64,000 nucleotides of DNA from Batillaria attramentaria (GCA_018292915.2 JACVVK020000165.1:660001-724000); one strand, 5' to 3'; counted from the first letter of the stretch, positions 1 through 11,665 are shown. Translations and numbers: made by a program. Notes: a model not told the origin generated them from the sequence alone.

Positions 1-263
1 CGTTAACTACCTCTACCGTTGGAAAATAAAGTTTTCTTGATTCTTGATTCTTGATTCTTGGTTCTCTCCAACCGCCCCCCCCCCCTCTCTCTCTCTCTCT
101 CGTGTGTAGTCGAGTCGTGAGTTCGATTCCCGTGAATTTGTTTTTGATGCTGTTGTTGTTTTTCGTTGACCTCAGTCTCTGATATCACCATTATGTGGTG
201 AAAAAGGACGTTAAACCCTTAAACATCCTCCTCCCACTCTGCCCCCCCCCCGGACTCTCTTTA

Positions 264-309
<46 letters not shown>

Positions 310-394
310 TGTCTCTGTGTGTGTGTGTGTGTGTGTGCCCTGACCAGTGGCGCCGGAAGATGTTGGGGGAAAGGGGGGCAGAGTCTCAGAGGGG

Positions 395-790
395 GGAAAC
401 GCCAGAGCCTGTGAAAGGACGTTGCCCGGAGAAAGTGAAAAGCTAGGGGGGGGGGGGGGGGGCGGCGGCGTCAGCGTTCAAATACTGCACAGACAAAAAC
501 CTTTCCGAACCAGTGAGCCAGTGAGCCAGTGAAAGGAAGGACATTGCCCGAAGCAAGGGGGGGGGGGGGGGGGGGCGGTGCGCAGACAAAAAGCTTTACG
601 AACCAGGGAGCCACTCCAAGGTAGGACGTTGCCCAAAGAAAGTGAAAAGCGGGGGGGGGGGGGGGGGGGGGTTCAGATGCTGCGCGGACAAAAACCTTTA
701 CAAACCAGGCAGCCACTGAAAGGAAGCACGCTGCCCAAAGAAAGTGAAAAGCAGGGGAGGGGGGGGGGGGGAGTGATTGCCAGACGACTT
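395..790. repeat. G-run minisatellite
   Basis: About four units of 80-115 bp contain GAAAGGAAGGACGTTGCCC, AAAGTGAAAAGC and then 15-23 consecutive G, followed by CAGACAAAAACCTTT. Further G or C runs lie at 955-1030. It is just upstream of the first copy A exon in the window. Confidence 0.8.
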
Positions 791-1092
791 TCTGCCAAGT
801 CGTTTTGACATTTCATGCAACGGCTAAACTGAGTTCTCTGTTGGGTGGGATGAGGGAGAGAGCAGGAAGAGGGGTAGGGTGAGGGGAGGTAGGGGAAGGG
901 AGGGGGGCAAGACCATGGCCTTGCCCCCCCTCTTGCCATAGTCACCTGATTTTCCGGGGGGGGGGGGGGGGCAAAAAGATACTCTTGCCCCCCCTGCTTG
1001 GGTACAGGTGGGGGGGGGCAGCTGCCCCCCCTGCCCCTCCCCTCCCCCGGTTCCGGCGCCCCTGCTGACATGTCCGACTGTCATCGTTTCAG

Positions 1093-2514
1093 GTTCTGTG
1101 GCCCCGCCACCTCTATAGAGGTTCCGACTGTAACCACCCCAAGACGCTGTATGGAGCTGAGAACTGAGACAGAGGCCATCGCCCACACGGGTCTCAGAAT
1201 GGCCGTGTTGACCTTATTTCCTGATCAGGTGGCGCTTGTCAACAGACCCGAGCCACAGCCTCCACAGCAAGATCTCGTGCTACTGTGGGGGCCCCCAGGT
1301 ATTGGAGTGGGTTGGGGGTCGTCATATGAATACGTTTTGGAAACAAACATTTTCATAATTACAAAAAGAGAAACTGAGGTAGTAGTAGTAGTAGTAGTAG
1401 TAGTTGTACTGGTGGTGGTAGTAATGGTAGTAGCAGCTGTAGTACACTGCAGTAAAGGTAGTTGTAGTAGTAGTAGTGGTAGTTGTAGTAGATGTAATAG
1501 TAGTGGTAATGGCGTTGGTACACTGTAGTTGAAGTAGTTAGTTGTTGTGGTAGTAGTGGTAGCTGTTGTTGTAGTAATAGTAGTAGTGGTAGTGGTGGAG
1601 GTACACTGTAAGGGAAGTAGTTAGTCGGTGTAGTAATAATAGTAGTTGTTGTTGTCGAAGTAATAGTAGTAGTAGTAGTTGTTGTTGTAGTAACAGTAGT
1701 AACAGTTCTTGTTTTGTAGTCGTAGTTATAGTAGTAGTGGTAGTGGTGGTGGTGGTACACCGTGGTAGAAGTAGTTAGTTGTAGTGGTATAGTAGTTGTG
1801 GTAGATGCTGTGGTAGTAGTAGTAGTGGTAGTGTCGTTGGTACACAGTAGTGGAAGTAAGTAGTTGTAATAGCAGCATTTGTAGTAGACGTTGTTGCTGT
1901 AGTAGTAGACGTTGTAGTAGTGGTAGAAGTAGTAGTAATGGTAGTACATGTTTTCGTCTCAAGTACTATGTAGAAACTGTAAAATGAAACCCTTATAAAA
2001 ACAGAATGTTGTGGTAAACCTCCCTGTGACCTTGAGACTGACAGTGTGAGTGTATTGGTGTCTACTGTACTGACTGTTGATCAGTAATAAGTATAATAAG
2101 TAGAACTATTAACTGTTGTCCGCAGTGTTTGTGTTCAGTATTCACCGAGGTCATGTTACATCATCAACACTCCCTCCTTCCACACAGGGACGGGCAAAAC
2201 GGTCGTGCTGACACTAAAGGGCATGCAGTGGAGGCAGCGGGGAAAGGACGTTCACTTGTTGAGTTCACAAGATGAGAGTCGTGCCGTCATCATACTTATG
2301 GAACAACAGCTGCTGCACGCCTCAGGGGGTGGTCCAACAGCAACACCAGCAGCCGCCCCACGCGTCCACCGCCATATGTACGACTTTAACAACGAGACAG
2401 ACGTGGAGACCGCTGTCAACGAACTGGCGGCAGCCGCGAATAATGGAGAACTTTACATCATCGCCGATGAGGCATTTTATGGGGCATTTTATGGGTAAGT
2501 TGTACTGTGATGAC

Positions 2515-2586
<72 letters not shown>

Positions 2587-5500
2587 CGCACGCTCACACG
2601 CACGCACGCATCCATACAGAGCGAGAGAAATAGCATAACTGTCATTCTTTGCTAGTGGTCACAAACTGGGGTAGCTTCACTAGAACGTTGTTTACAGTAC
2701 ATATTTAGTCCAAACTCATTAAAAATTGACGTTTGTGTCTTGATGAAACAATAAAGTAACAGCATGAGCAAGGACGGTTTGAAAATGCTTGTACAAAAAG
2801 AGAAATTGCAAAAGAAACGGTAAAAATGGTGGTAAAAATGGTGTCAGAAAAGGGAACTCGACAACCTGCTATCCAAATCTGTCCCGTGTGAAGTCAGTTA
2901 ACAAAGCTGACTCGAAATGTTTATCTTTACATCATAACAAGACGTTAAATTATTTAAAAAAGAACGGCTGAAGATACTTTTTTGTACTGCTGGTTTAGAA
3001 ATTGCAGCGAATGTTAACGGTAACCGCGTTACATGGCGTGTCACACTCGATCGGTATCGAAGTTGGCTGTCGAAAGCCCATTGTAAACTCGTTTCTGTAC
3101 CTCAAACCTCAAATGTGGCAAGTTTACATCACAATGCGCATGTTTGCTGCAGTTTCAACAGCACTTTTGCATTCCTGGTTTATTTAGGTCGCATATTGTT
3201 CGCCGTGTCACAAGTGAAACGTTAGTTACCTTCAAAGTTTAGAGACCGTGTCCGAACACAAGTTTCGAAAACAGCAGCTCAGAACACCGTATTTTTGTGT
3301 ACCCAAGGTCATACTTGCTGACTGATGACGTTTTACACATCAACAGCGAAATTTCTGCGTTTCTGAGCCCGAAAACCGTTACGTGTCACGCCTTTCTTTC
3401 ACCGGTAACGATGTGACCGGCGCGAAAGACGATCGCATGTTGCCGGTATTTTGGAGTGTCATCGGCTCTGTGAAGCGACTTTTTGCAATCGTCGGTGTTT
3501 CAAGGTAAGAAGAAATTTTTTAACTTAGTTTTTCACTCAATATTTTGGTGATATTTTGTATGAAATCACGCGCTTCAGCTTAATTAACGATGTTGCAGTG
3601 CCCATTCCTTCATGTCTCCTCCATGCAGCCAGTCTTCTTCATCATTGATTATAATGTACCCCTCCAGTCATATTTTACGCTTGATTTTACCTGTTTGCTA
3701 GAAATGGCTGTTATACTCATTATGTTTGGCTTGACATTGCTTGATATGCTCCGTTGTATTTCATTTGTTTGTTTTTAGCTTTGCCTTTTTTTCCTCTTTT
3801 TTTTTTTGTTTAAATTAATTTTTTTTTTAATTAGTTTTTTTTTTTTAATTAGGTTTTTTTTTTTTTTTTTTTTTTTAGTTTGGATCATGTAGTACTTCTT
3901 AGTTCTTTTTTCTGTTTTCGTTTTCTGTAGCAAGGACAAGTTGTAAGATAAGCACTTGTGCTTAACACTTATATCCTTGTAAAATAAAGTTCATTCATTC
4001 ATTCATTCATTCATTCATTCCAGTCCTCCCATGAAACGTGTGTGACGTGAAAAGTGCATTTTAGCCTCTAGTGACCACAGGAAAGATATGACATAACCTC
4101 CTAGAGAGGTTTTGTACTGGAGGTGTCTGTCTAGTAGCACACTTTTATTGATTCTGAACAAATTCCCCGGGATGGTCAATAATGAAACATTAGTAAGTTT
4201 GTTTCACGGGACACCCGTTTTTCACAGAAATCAATGCACGACCTGTGTCGCGGTAATGGTTGTTACCCAGTGCACCCTTTTTATAAGAAAAACGTTGATT
4301 GCCTTATCAGTAGTGCAGGGTTTTTTTTTTTTTTGCTTTCTTTGCATTGCTATGTAGGTTTGCATCAAAACAACTATTTGAAAATACATCTTGAAAGAGA
4401 CAATAAGGTTGAAAATAGGTTCTTGGTTGCAGTGTTTCACGGGACAGGTTATTTGTGTGTCGCATGTAATCATGTTACTGTTTCTGGTTTACCTACCTAC
4501 AAGTAGCAATAATTATGCATTTTTTAGTGTGTTGGCAGATTAGGAAGAAATTAAATGTTTTGCGCTGTTAGCAAATTTCTTTTTTTAGTTCCGAAATGTG
4601 GCATTTAACCTGACCTGGTAACTGTGTTTCACAGGACGTGTATGGTACGGAATTACTGACGACACCTTGGACGGAATAATGGCGTACACAAAGTATACCT
4701 TTCACGCTTAATGAAAGCGAATTTCTTGCCTTGTAAAAGTAAGTTAAGCTTATTTTCTGTGTTTATTAAATGCTTAAAACTTGCGTCTTTTTTTTCAGAA
4801 CTCCCAAGGTGGATCTTTGTGAAGGCAGTCTTCACTACTGGCCGCAGGCAGACTGAAACCCTCTACTACGGCAAGGTAAATGAGTTATATTTTAAAATGT
4901 TTTCATAAACAAATGCACGGCTGTTTTTATTCTTATCACAAATGTAGACCCCCAAAAAGTTCTCAGTAGTGCTTTGTCTGCTTTTTTTTTTTTTTACTTC
5001 TTTTCTTTGTCCTAAATACATTTATATTGATACGAATCTAGTGTATATTCCTGCTGTTGTATTCTGTGTGTTGTAGGTTCTTGAGGTTGTGGATGCAGAA
5101 GGCGAGAGAGAATGTTTGCTGCACTATCTTGAGGAGAAAGATGGGGTCTACATTTGGGCTGATCAGGCGTGGCATCCAACCTCCAATCTCCATGATCCAG
5201 ACAATAGTGGCACAACCATCACTGACACCTGGCAGAAGACTCGCGTTTACCTTCAACTAGTGTAGGGGGGAGGATGTGTGGGCGAGCGCGTTCAGGAGAG
5301 TGACTGTGTCTCAAGCTAATGAGTGCACGTGTCACGTGTAACAAGGTCACCTTTTAAGAAAAACATCTGCTGGTGACTGTACATTTGCCTCCAGGGACAA
5401 GAGTATTGGTGACAGTGATGCTGTTCTGATGTGCTATATGTTAGGGAAATTGGGCAGAAATATATTGTTTTTGTTGTGCACTGTGAAAATTATCAGTATG

Positions 5501-6142
5501 CAGGTCACTCGCGTTACCGTGTCACATGAGTTGTGTTTTTATTTTAAGTATTGGATATCAACCAAATTTACCAAACTTGTTTTAGGCAGGTGATACAACA
5601 CCCCTTACATACACAAATAAAGATAAAGTAAATTCTGCATAACAGTGCTGTGTTTTAGCCAAGTACGTGTCACAGTGTAACGCGAGTTACCTTTGGCAAG
5701 TGGAAACGTTTGACAGCTCACTGTATGGAAACCAGTAAGGCTGCTGCTTCAATTTCAAAAACAAGGAGGAACGGCCCCGTCCTACAAAGTTGTTTCTCCA
5801 AACTTCATTTTATTTTGTCTGTTTTGTTGGTATTGTTGCCGGTTCTCCCCTCTCCAAGTTCTACCAATGACACTAGATCCTCTACGACCTCGACCGATTA
5901 GCCACGTGACTGGGGGTGGGGCCGCCGGGTGTGGGAAGAAGGGAGAGAGAGAGGCAGAGGGAGAGGGTGGGTAGGTGGGTGTTTAGGAGTTTAACGCTCT
6001 TTTCCACCACATAAGGGTGATATCAAAGACGGGGCAACGAGAAAAAGGCCAGCACAAATATTTGGCCCCAGCGGCCGGGATTCGAACTCTCGGCCCAAGC
6101 ATTGAAAGTCCAACGCGCTACCATTCGGCCACCCTGGCTCCC

Positions 6143-6177
<35 letters not shown>

Positions 6178-8707
6178 GTCAGTTCCGTGAACTAAACATT
6201 TGACGTCAGCCTCAGGCAGGTCGTCATACAAAGAGAGAGAGAGAGAGATGACGTCAATTCCGTGAACTAAATTTTTGGCGTCAGCCTCTAGCACTGAGAT
6301 CGTCTGAGGATGCTTGTTTATGTCCTGTGATTTCCCTATTGGCTTTGTGACTTCTCCGATTGAATTATTTTTCACATGAAATCTGGAAGATGTAGAGGGC
6401 TGATGAAATGTCGGAAGCAGTGACGATACTTGCAGATTTTGTCTGTGAACCAAACATTTGCCGTCAGCCTCACGCTGCTCGTCTGACAGATGATACTTCT
6501 TCATATCTTGTGATTTCCTTGTTGCTTTTGTGACTTCCGGGACTGAATTAATTTTGACATAAAATCTGGAAGATCTAGAGAGCTGATGAAACGTGGACTT
6601 AAGTGCCTTGGATTGTACTTACGAAATTGCAAAATTGGAACTTTTTTTGACCGGCGCTTCTCGCAGAAACGTGAAAAAATGTGTTCATCTAAAAGCTCTG
6701 TTATTCTTAATACTAAAGCTATAATAGTGCAAAAGTTCATGTCATATGTGCAGTTGTCACAAGTGACAAAAATACCGGAATGATGAGTAATTTGAAGGAG
6801 TCTTTTCATAGATATTTGGCCTTATATGCAAACCACCCCTACCTCGGAAATATTTTTCTTACACAAAACCTGTCAGAGCTACATAGCTGTGCTACGAAAA
6901 CAGGCAGTATAATTGGATGATCTTCCCAATTTCAGAAAATGAAGCCATTTGAACATTTTTTTCGAAAAAATTCGTGACATGACCGATTTTTAAAAATCGG
7001 CGATAACTGTTCTCAAAATGCGGCAGGATAAAAATCGTGAAAGGTAGCTCTGGAGAATATGACTGCCCATTTTATCTCAAAGTAAAAAGCCATCCGACGA
7101 GGTGGTTTAGCAGATAGCCATCATTACATCCGTCCACACACACAGACACACACACGTCATTCCCGCCAAAAAGAACGCAGCAGCATAGTGTGCACGTAAG
7201 GTGTCTATGACGCAGATTTCGTTACGTCACTGTGTGCGTGAAAGTAAGTATTGTGTGGAGAAACGTCACAGTCTTGTTTCGTATCACTGAAACTTGCTGC
7301 TGCGCGTAGCAAAATCTGCCCCGTCTCATAAAGTTGTTTCTCTATAGAGAAACAACTTAAAAGATAATAAAGAGCAATGACACAAGTGTCAAACCAGAAG
7401 AAAAGAGCTTCCTGTGTTGTGTTTTATTATTTTTGTTCTGTTCCCTGTTTTTGTGACCACTAGCAAAGAAGTACTGATAAAGAGAGAAGATTTTTACCCA
7501 CTGATGACGACAAATACAAATGACGTCACACATGGCCAAGGACAGGGCAAAGCCAAAATAACGTCATTAACAGCCACCTGAACCCGACCAGTATGACGTC
7601 ACTGCCAACACCCTGACTGACTGTCTCCCTCTCCATTCTCTGTAACAGTGACTACAACAACACTAGCGGCAGGTTCTCCGAGTTCGTCACTCACCTGTCA
7701 AACCGTGTTCCCTCCCTACACCTGTGGGCGGCGGCAGTGGACCGTGTCCGGGTACCGCCGTGTGTTTCTGTGGAAACCCTCACCCGCCCACTGCGCTGTC
7801 CGCCGGCAGTCGTCACAGAAATAGAGAAGTCACATCATATTGATGGTAAGAACGTCCTGGGGTACAGCAGCAGCGCCACCCCCGCCCCGACAGACGGCCC
7901 CGGGGTCAGGAGGTTACAGCACTGGACATGGACACTGAGGTCTGGTGACACACCATTACCTGGTCACTCATGGAGCCGGCCAGGGAATTGTGAACGTTGT
8001 GCGGACAACATCGTCAACTTACTGGTGGAGCTGCGGGTGGGTCAGTCGGGTATGTGTCACGTGTACCACTCACTCACTCGTTCACTCACGCACTCACTCA
8101 CTCACTCACTCACCGAGTTTAGATCTGTCCTGCTCGCTCGTTCCCTTTCATTCGTTCATTCATTCACTCACTCACTCTATCGCTCTCTTGCTCGATTTTC
8201 TCTCGCTCACTCACTTTACACACAGATAACCGTTTGTTGTTTGTATGACGTCATCGCTCACACACTCACTAGCGTTAGGTCGGTTGATACGACTACGACT
8301 ACCACAACTACACCACCACCACCACTACCAGCAGACGATGTGTATAAGCCGTTGTTGTGGTTGTCGTGTCACCAGGTCATGACCTGCAGTACCGGGACAC
8401 CATCATCCTGTGTTATGAACCACGTGACGACCTACCTGTGGTCAGCAGACTCCGTGCGCGCGGCCTGCCCGTACAGGTGGTGACGTCACGTGATGATGAA
8501 GCTGCCATCAGGGACCTGGCTGTCACCATGAAGGACACGATCATGGTGACAGACAGGTGGGTTGTGACAGGGCTCGAGAGGCGAGTCGTTGTTGTCATGG
8601 GGGGATGGGGGGATATTGGTGCTCTAGATGCTACAGATCATACAGGCAGACTGAGAGTCTTGTCCCGCTCTACATCACTCGTTGTACATGTTGGTAATCT
8701 TCCTTGA
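1093..8707 (+). CDS. SF1 helicase half of nuclease-helicase paralogue (copy A, 5' exons outside window)
   Basis: Four exons, 1093-1298, 2188-2494, 7649-8049 and 8376-8707, match copy B exons 3-6 in position, phase and sequence and encode about 414 residues. Walker A GPPGTGKT is again split between the first two exons, and Walker B reads YIIADEA. Two differences stand out. The residues AFYG are duplicated just after Walker B. A few extra residues lie between the GLER and LSRSTS boxes, where A reads GGWGDIGALDATDHTG. No stop or frameshift is seen, so the copy could be functional. The zinc-knuckle and nuclease exons expected upstream would lie before base 1. The third intron is enlarged to about 5.15 kb by an inserted element. 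Confidence 0.8.
1378..1945. repeat. Expanded TAG/GTA repeat in copy A intron 1
   Basis: Degenerate TAG/GTG triplets with interspersed GGTACACTGTAG units fill the intron that splits Walker A. The corresponding tract in copy B is at 22545-23405. Confidence 0.85.
3940..4020 (+). repeat. LINE-type 3' tail with ATTC repeat
   Basis: TTGTAAGATAAGCACTTGTG, then AAAATAAAG and ATTCATTC repeats, are the usual end of a non-LTR element. The coding part is not recognisable upstream. Confidence 0.55.
4799..5265 (+). CDS. Two terminal exons of an unrecognised gene inside the copy A insertion
   Basis: Two phase-matched exons, 4799-4875 and 5077-5265, encode 87 residues ending YLQLV and TAG. The acceptors are TTTTTTTCAG and TGTTGTAG and the donor is AAG|GTAAAT. 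The second exon reads EVVDAEGERECLLHYL then DGVYIWADQAW, which resembles the small beta-barrel modules at the C-terminus of some transposon-borne proteins. An AATAAA lies at 5616-5621. Upstream exons are not recognised. It may be an element-encoded protein or a captured host exon pair. The function is unknown. Confidence 0.45.
5971..6145 (-). repeat. SINE family 2
   Basis: A reverse copy nested in the 4.8-kb insertion of copy A. Box B reads in complement as GATTCGAACTC. A GA microsatellite follows. Confidence 0.75.
6180..6600. repeat. Approximately 190-bp tandem repeat in the copy A insertion
   Basis: Units share GTGAACTAAACATTTGACG, GTCAGCCTC, TTGTGACTTC and ATCTGGAAGAT...AGCTGATGAAA. There are two and a half diverged units. 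Confidence 0.7.
7331..7358. repeat. 28-bp perfect palindrome
   Basis: AAGTTGTTTCTCTA is followed at once by its exact inverse complement. A related stem, GTTGTTTCCAT with a 4-base loop, is at 15977-16002. Both follow a CCCGTC(C/T) box. Confidence 0.85.
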
Positions 8708-9264
8708 TCCCTCCAGCCCTGTCACTAGTCATGATGATGATGATGATGATGATGCACAACCCAAACACGCTTAACCCCTCCCTCCCTCCCCTCCCCGCTC
8801 CACCCTTTCCCGTTTCCCTCCCGACCGTTTTGACCGTTGAAGTTGTCGTTGTCGTAGTTCCTCACAACATTCGCTTTGTATTCTGCTCTAGTCTGACCCC
8901 CCTCGTGACGCGCTGTACATCCGCACCGGTTTCGCCATTCTAACGGTCCTCGTTGTGACGTCATAGTCACGTTGAGAAAAGTAAAAATGATGTAGTTGAC
9001 GCTCCGCTGATGGAGATCTGAGTGTCAAATAATATTTACACCAGGCCTGTGTTAACAACATGTGTTACTTTTTGTGACGTTATTTTCTAGCGACCGCCAA
9101 TTTGTGACGTCACGCAAGAAAAACGTAATAAAATGACGTGATTCGTGCAGAGGGAAACAACACAGACTGGTAACACAGATCGTACTGACAGTATTACTTT
9201 CTGTAACTTCAAAGGAGTTTGCACAGCCCGCTTTCTATTACGTCACCACTCTAGCCGCTCTCTC

Positions 9265-9337
<73 letters not shown>

Positions 9338-9567
9338 TTGACTCGTAACGAATCCTCCTTAGACACCGTGTTCATACCAAGGGAGAAAATCTCCGGAGTT
9401 ACGGCTTCCTACCGTCAGTATTTCCTGTACTTACAGTGCTGAATCAAATATTGACCCGTACAGTTAGTGAATAGAATGTCCGTTACGGCATCCATCATCC
9501 TCATCTTCACCATCGTCATCAACAGCAGCTTCATCGTCATCAACAACTGATGTCATGCCCAATGACC

Positions 9568-9654
9568 ATGCCAGTGACTGTTAAAACATCAGATATCACG
9601 GACATGTTGAATAAGGTTGTGGAAGATCAGTATAACAATATTGAGAAGCTATAA
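9568..9654 (+). CDS. Short conserved frame in the duplicon flank (copy A)
   Basis: A 28-residue frame reads MPVTVKTSDITDMLNKVV then EDQYNNIEKL and a stop. It is kept open without indels in three copies: here, 25965-26051 and 48894-48980. Changes are a mix of silent and replacing. It may be a terminal exon or chance; I do not recognise it. Confidence 0.25.
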   Translation: MPVTVKTSDITDMLNKVVEDQYNNIEKL

Positions 9655-10094
9655 GCCTGTTAGAACCAAATACTGTAGACAATACTTCAGTAAAATTAAA
9701 GCTACAGTATCTTACAGTGAGAGATGAGTAGGTAACTGACACAGACGTCAATCACAGGGTAAAAACAAAATGGCGAATAACGAATGATTGAAAGATGGTC
9801 CGTGGAAACAGACTAGGTTGATAGGAAGATGGTTCGTGGACACAGCAGTACCGACTTTGTGATTTGCTGTCAAAGCAAAGTTTTTGAAAACAACCGGCAC
9901 TATGCTGGTGTTATTATGAGATGGCCCAATCTGACTTGGTAATTAAAACCTTGAAGACAGTTGGTGGAAAGACAAACATGGCGATAGAGACTGTTTGTGA
10001 TCAGAGAAGAAATCTCCCACAGACAAACTAGCAACTGTCATCCCATACACTGTACTGTCGTTGCTTTATGGAGTGGAAATACTGTACTGTACTG

Positions 10095-10245
10095 TACAAA
10101 CATACTGCACAAACATTGATAATACTGGACAAACATTGTAAATATTGTAGAAACATTGTAAATACTGTACAAACATTGTAAGTATATTGTACAAACATTG
10201 TAAATGCTGTTCAAACATTGTAAATACTGTACAAAACAATGTTAA
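10095..10245. repeat. 22-bp minisatellite, copy A flank
   Basis: Units of TGTACAAACATTGTAAATAC repeat here, in copy B at 26505-26655 and in the third copy at 49435-49630. Unit number differs between copies. Confidence 0.8.
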
Positions 10246-10454
10246 AAAAACTGTAACTGTTTTACTGTTTTATGACTACCGTGGATATTGTAAGCAATGA
10301 GAATGCTATATTGTCATTATTGTAAATGTCATAAGTATTGTAAATGCTGTGAACTTCAGAAAAAAGATCAAATAGTAGGAAATGTAGTATTTTAAATTTC
10401 AAGTTTGTCGCAGTGTGCGTTTTGGTTGATTTGTTCAATGTTCGACTTTAGCTG

Positions 10455-10937
10455 TTTTGATAGATTATGTTGATAGACTGTGTTGACAGGCTATGTTGAT
10501 AGGTTATGTTGATAGATGATGTTGATAGATCATGTTGATAGATTTATGTTGATAAGCTATGTTGATACATGATGTTGATAGATATTGTTGAAAGATATTG
10601 TTCTTAAATGGTGTTGATAGATCATGTTGATAGATTATGTTTATAAATCATGCCGATAGATAATGTTGATAGATTATTCTGATAATTGATGTTGATGGAC
10701 TATTTTGATAAATAATGTTGATAGATTATGTTGATGATAATGTTGATAGATTATGTTGATAGATCATGTTGATAGAATATGTCGAGAAGTTATGTTGATA
10801 GACTATTTTGATAGATTATGTTGATAGGTTATGTTGTAAGATTATGTTGATAGATTATGTTGATAGGTTATGTTGAAAGATTATGTTGATGGATTATGTT
10901 GATGGATTATGTTGATAGATTATGTTGATAGATTCTC
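10455..10937. repeat. 15-16-bp minisatellite, copy A flank
   Basis: Degenerate units of GATTATGTTGATA, about 30 copies. Paralogous to 26870-27306. Confidence 0.85.
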
Positions 10938-10997
10938 AGCAATGTTTATCGTTTTGATGATCAGCTAGGGCCCTTGTGTTCGTGGCATTTCAGCATA

Positions 10998-11596
10998 CAG
11001 TGGACTCCACTTATAAGGACATCCGATATAAGAACCATCGCTTATAGGGACACCCCAAAGCAGGTCCCTGCCAAAGTTGTTCTTTGTGATCACTTATTAA
11101 AACTCGCATAGAAGAACCCTCTGATATAGGGTTCATCGCTTATATGGACAGCACTTGCTAGGTCCCCACATCAAACTTTCCTCGGATATAAGAACCGAAA
11201 GTAGGAATGATCATTTCTAGGAAGTCTGCGATTATTCTATTTTTGGAACCCTCGCTTGTAAAGACACCATCTGCTTGTTCCCAACACGACCTCCCCTCGG
11301 ATATAAGAACCGAAAGTAGAAGTTATGCTAGCTTCATTTTCGTTTCGTTTCATTTCCCGGAATTTCCAAGAAACATTTCTTCACGGAATTCTGCCTCTGA
11401 ACTTCACTTACACTAACAACCCGACAGAGAGACAGATGGATAGTGGCAGTGAGTTTGTGGAGTGGGGAGGGGAGGAGCGGGGAGGGGGAGGGGTCGTTAA
11501 AAACCGCTATTTTCCCCTGCGAACGCCGTAGACTGGGAACACATTTGAATGTCTGGCCATCTTGTTTTTGGCTCCCTTGTGTAACAATGGGAGTCT

Positions 11597-11665
<69 letters not shown>

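Larger units (their letters stand above)
2645..7470. mobile_element. 4.8-kb inverted-repeat insertion in copy A intron 3
   Basis: A perfect 21-bp inverted repeat beginning TTCTTTGCTAGTGG bounds the segment (2645-2665 and 7450-7470). Copy B has an uninterrupted intron at this point, around 23920-23940, so the segment is an insertion. It contains the two-exon coding cassette, a LINE-type 3' tail (near 3940-4020), a tRNA-type SINE (about 5971-6145, - strand), tandem repeats at 6180-6600 and a 28-bp palindrome. No transposase is recognised. Target duplications are not clear. Confidence 0.6.

Noticed and set aside
195..446. Frames of VC, TH, SL or RE repeats across the window
   Set aside because: They are translations of CA/GT, CT/GA microsatellites and occur on both strands; no codon bias or domain supports them.
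1359..1949. Long Tyr/Thr-rich frames on the - strand (also 22527-23308)
   Set aside because: They are readings of the TAG/GTA triplet repeat inside an intron of the helicase paralogues.
8560..8575. Splice donor ending the last helicase exon at ACAG|GTGGGT
   Set aside because: Reading through preserves GLER and LSRSTS helicase boxes to a stop, and copy B agrees.
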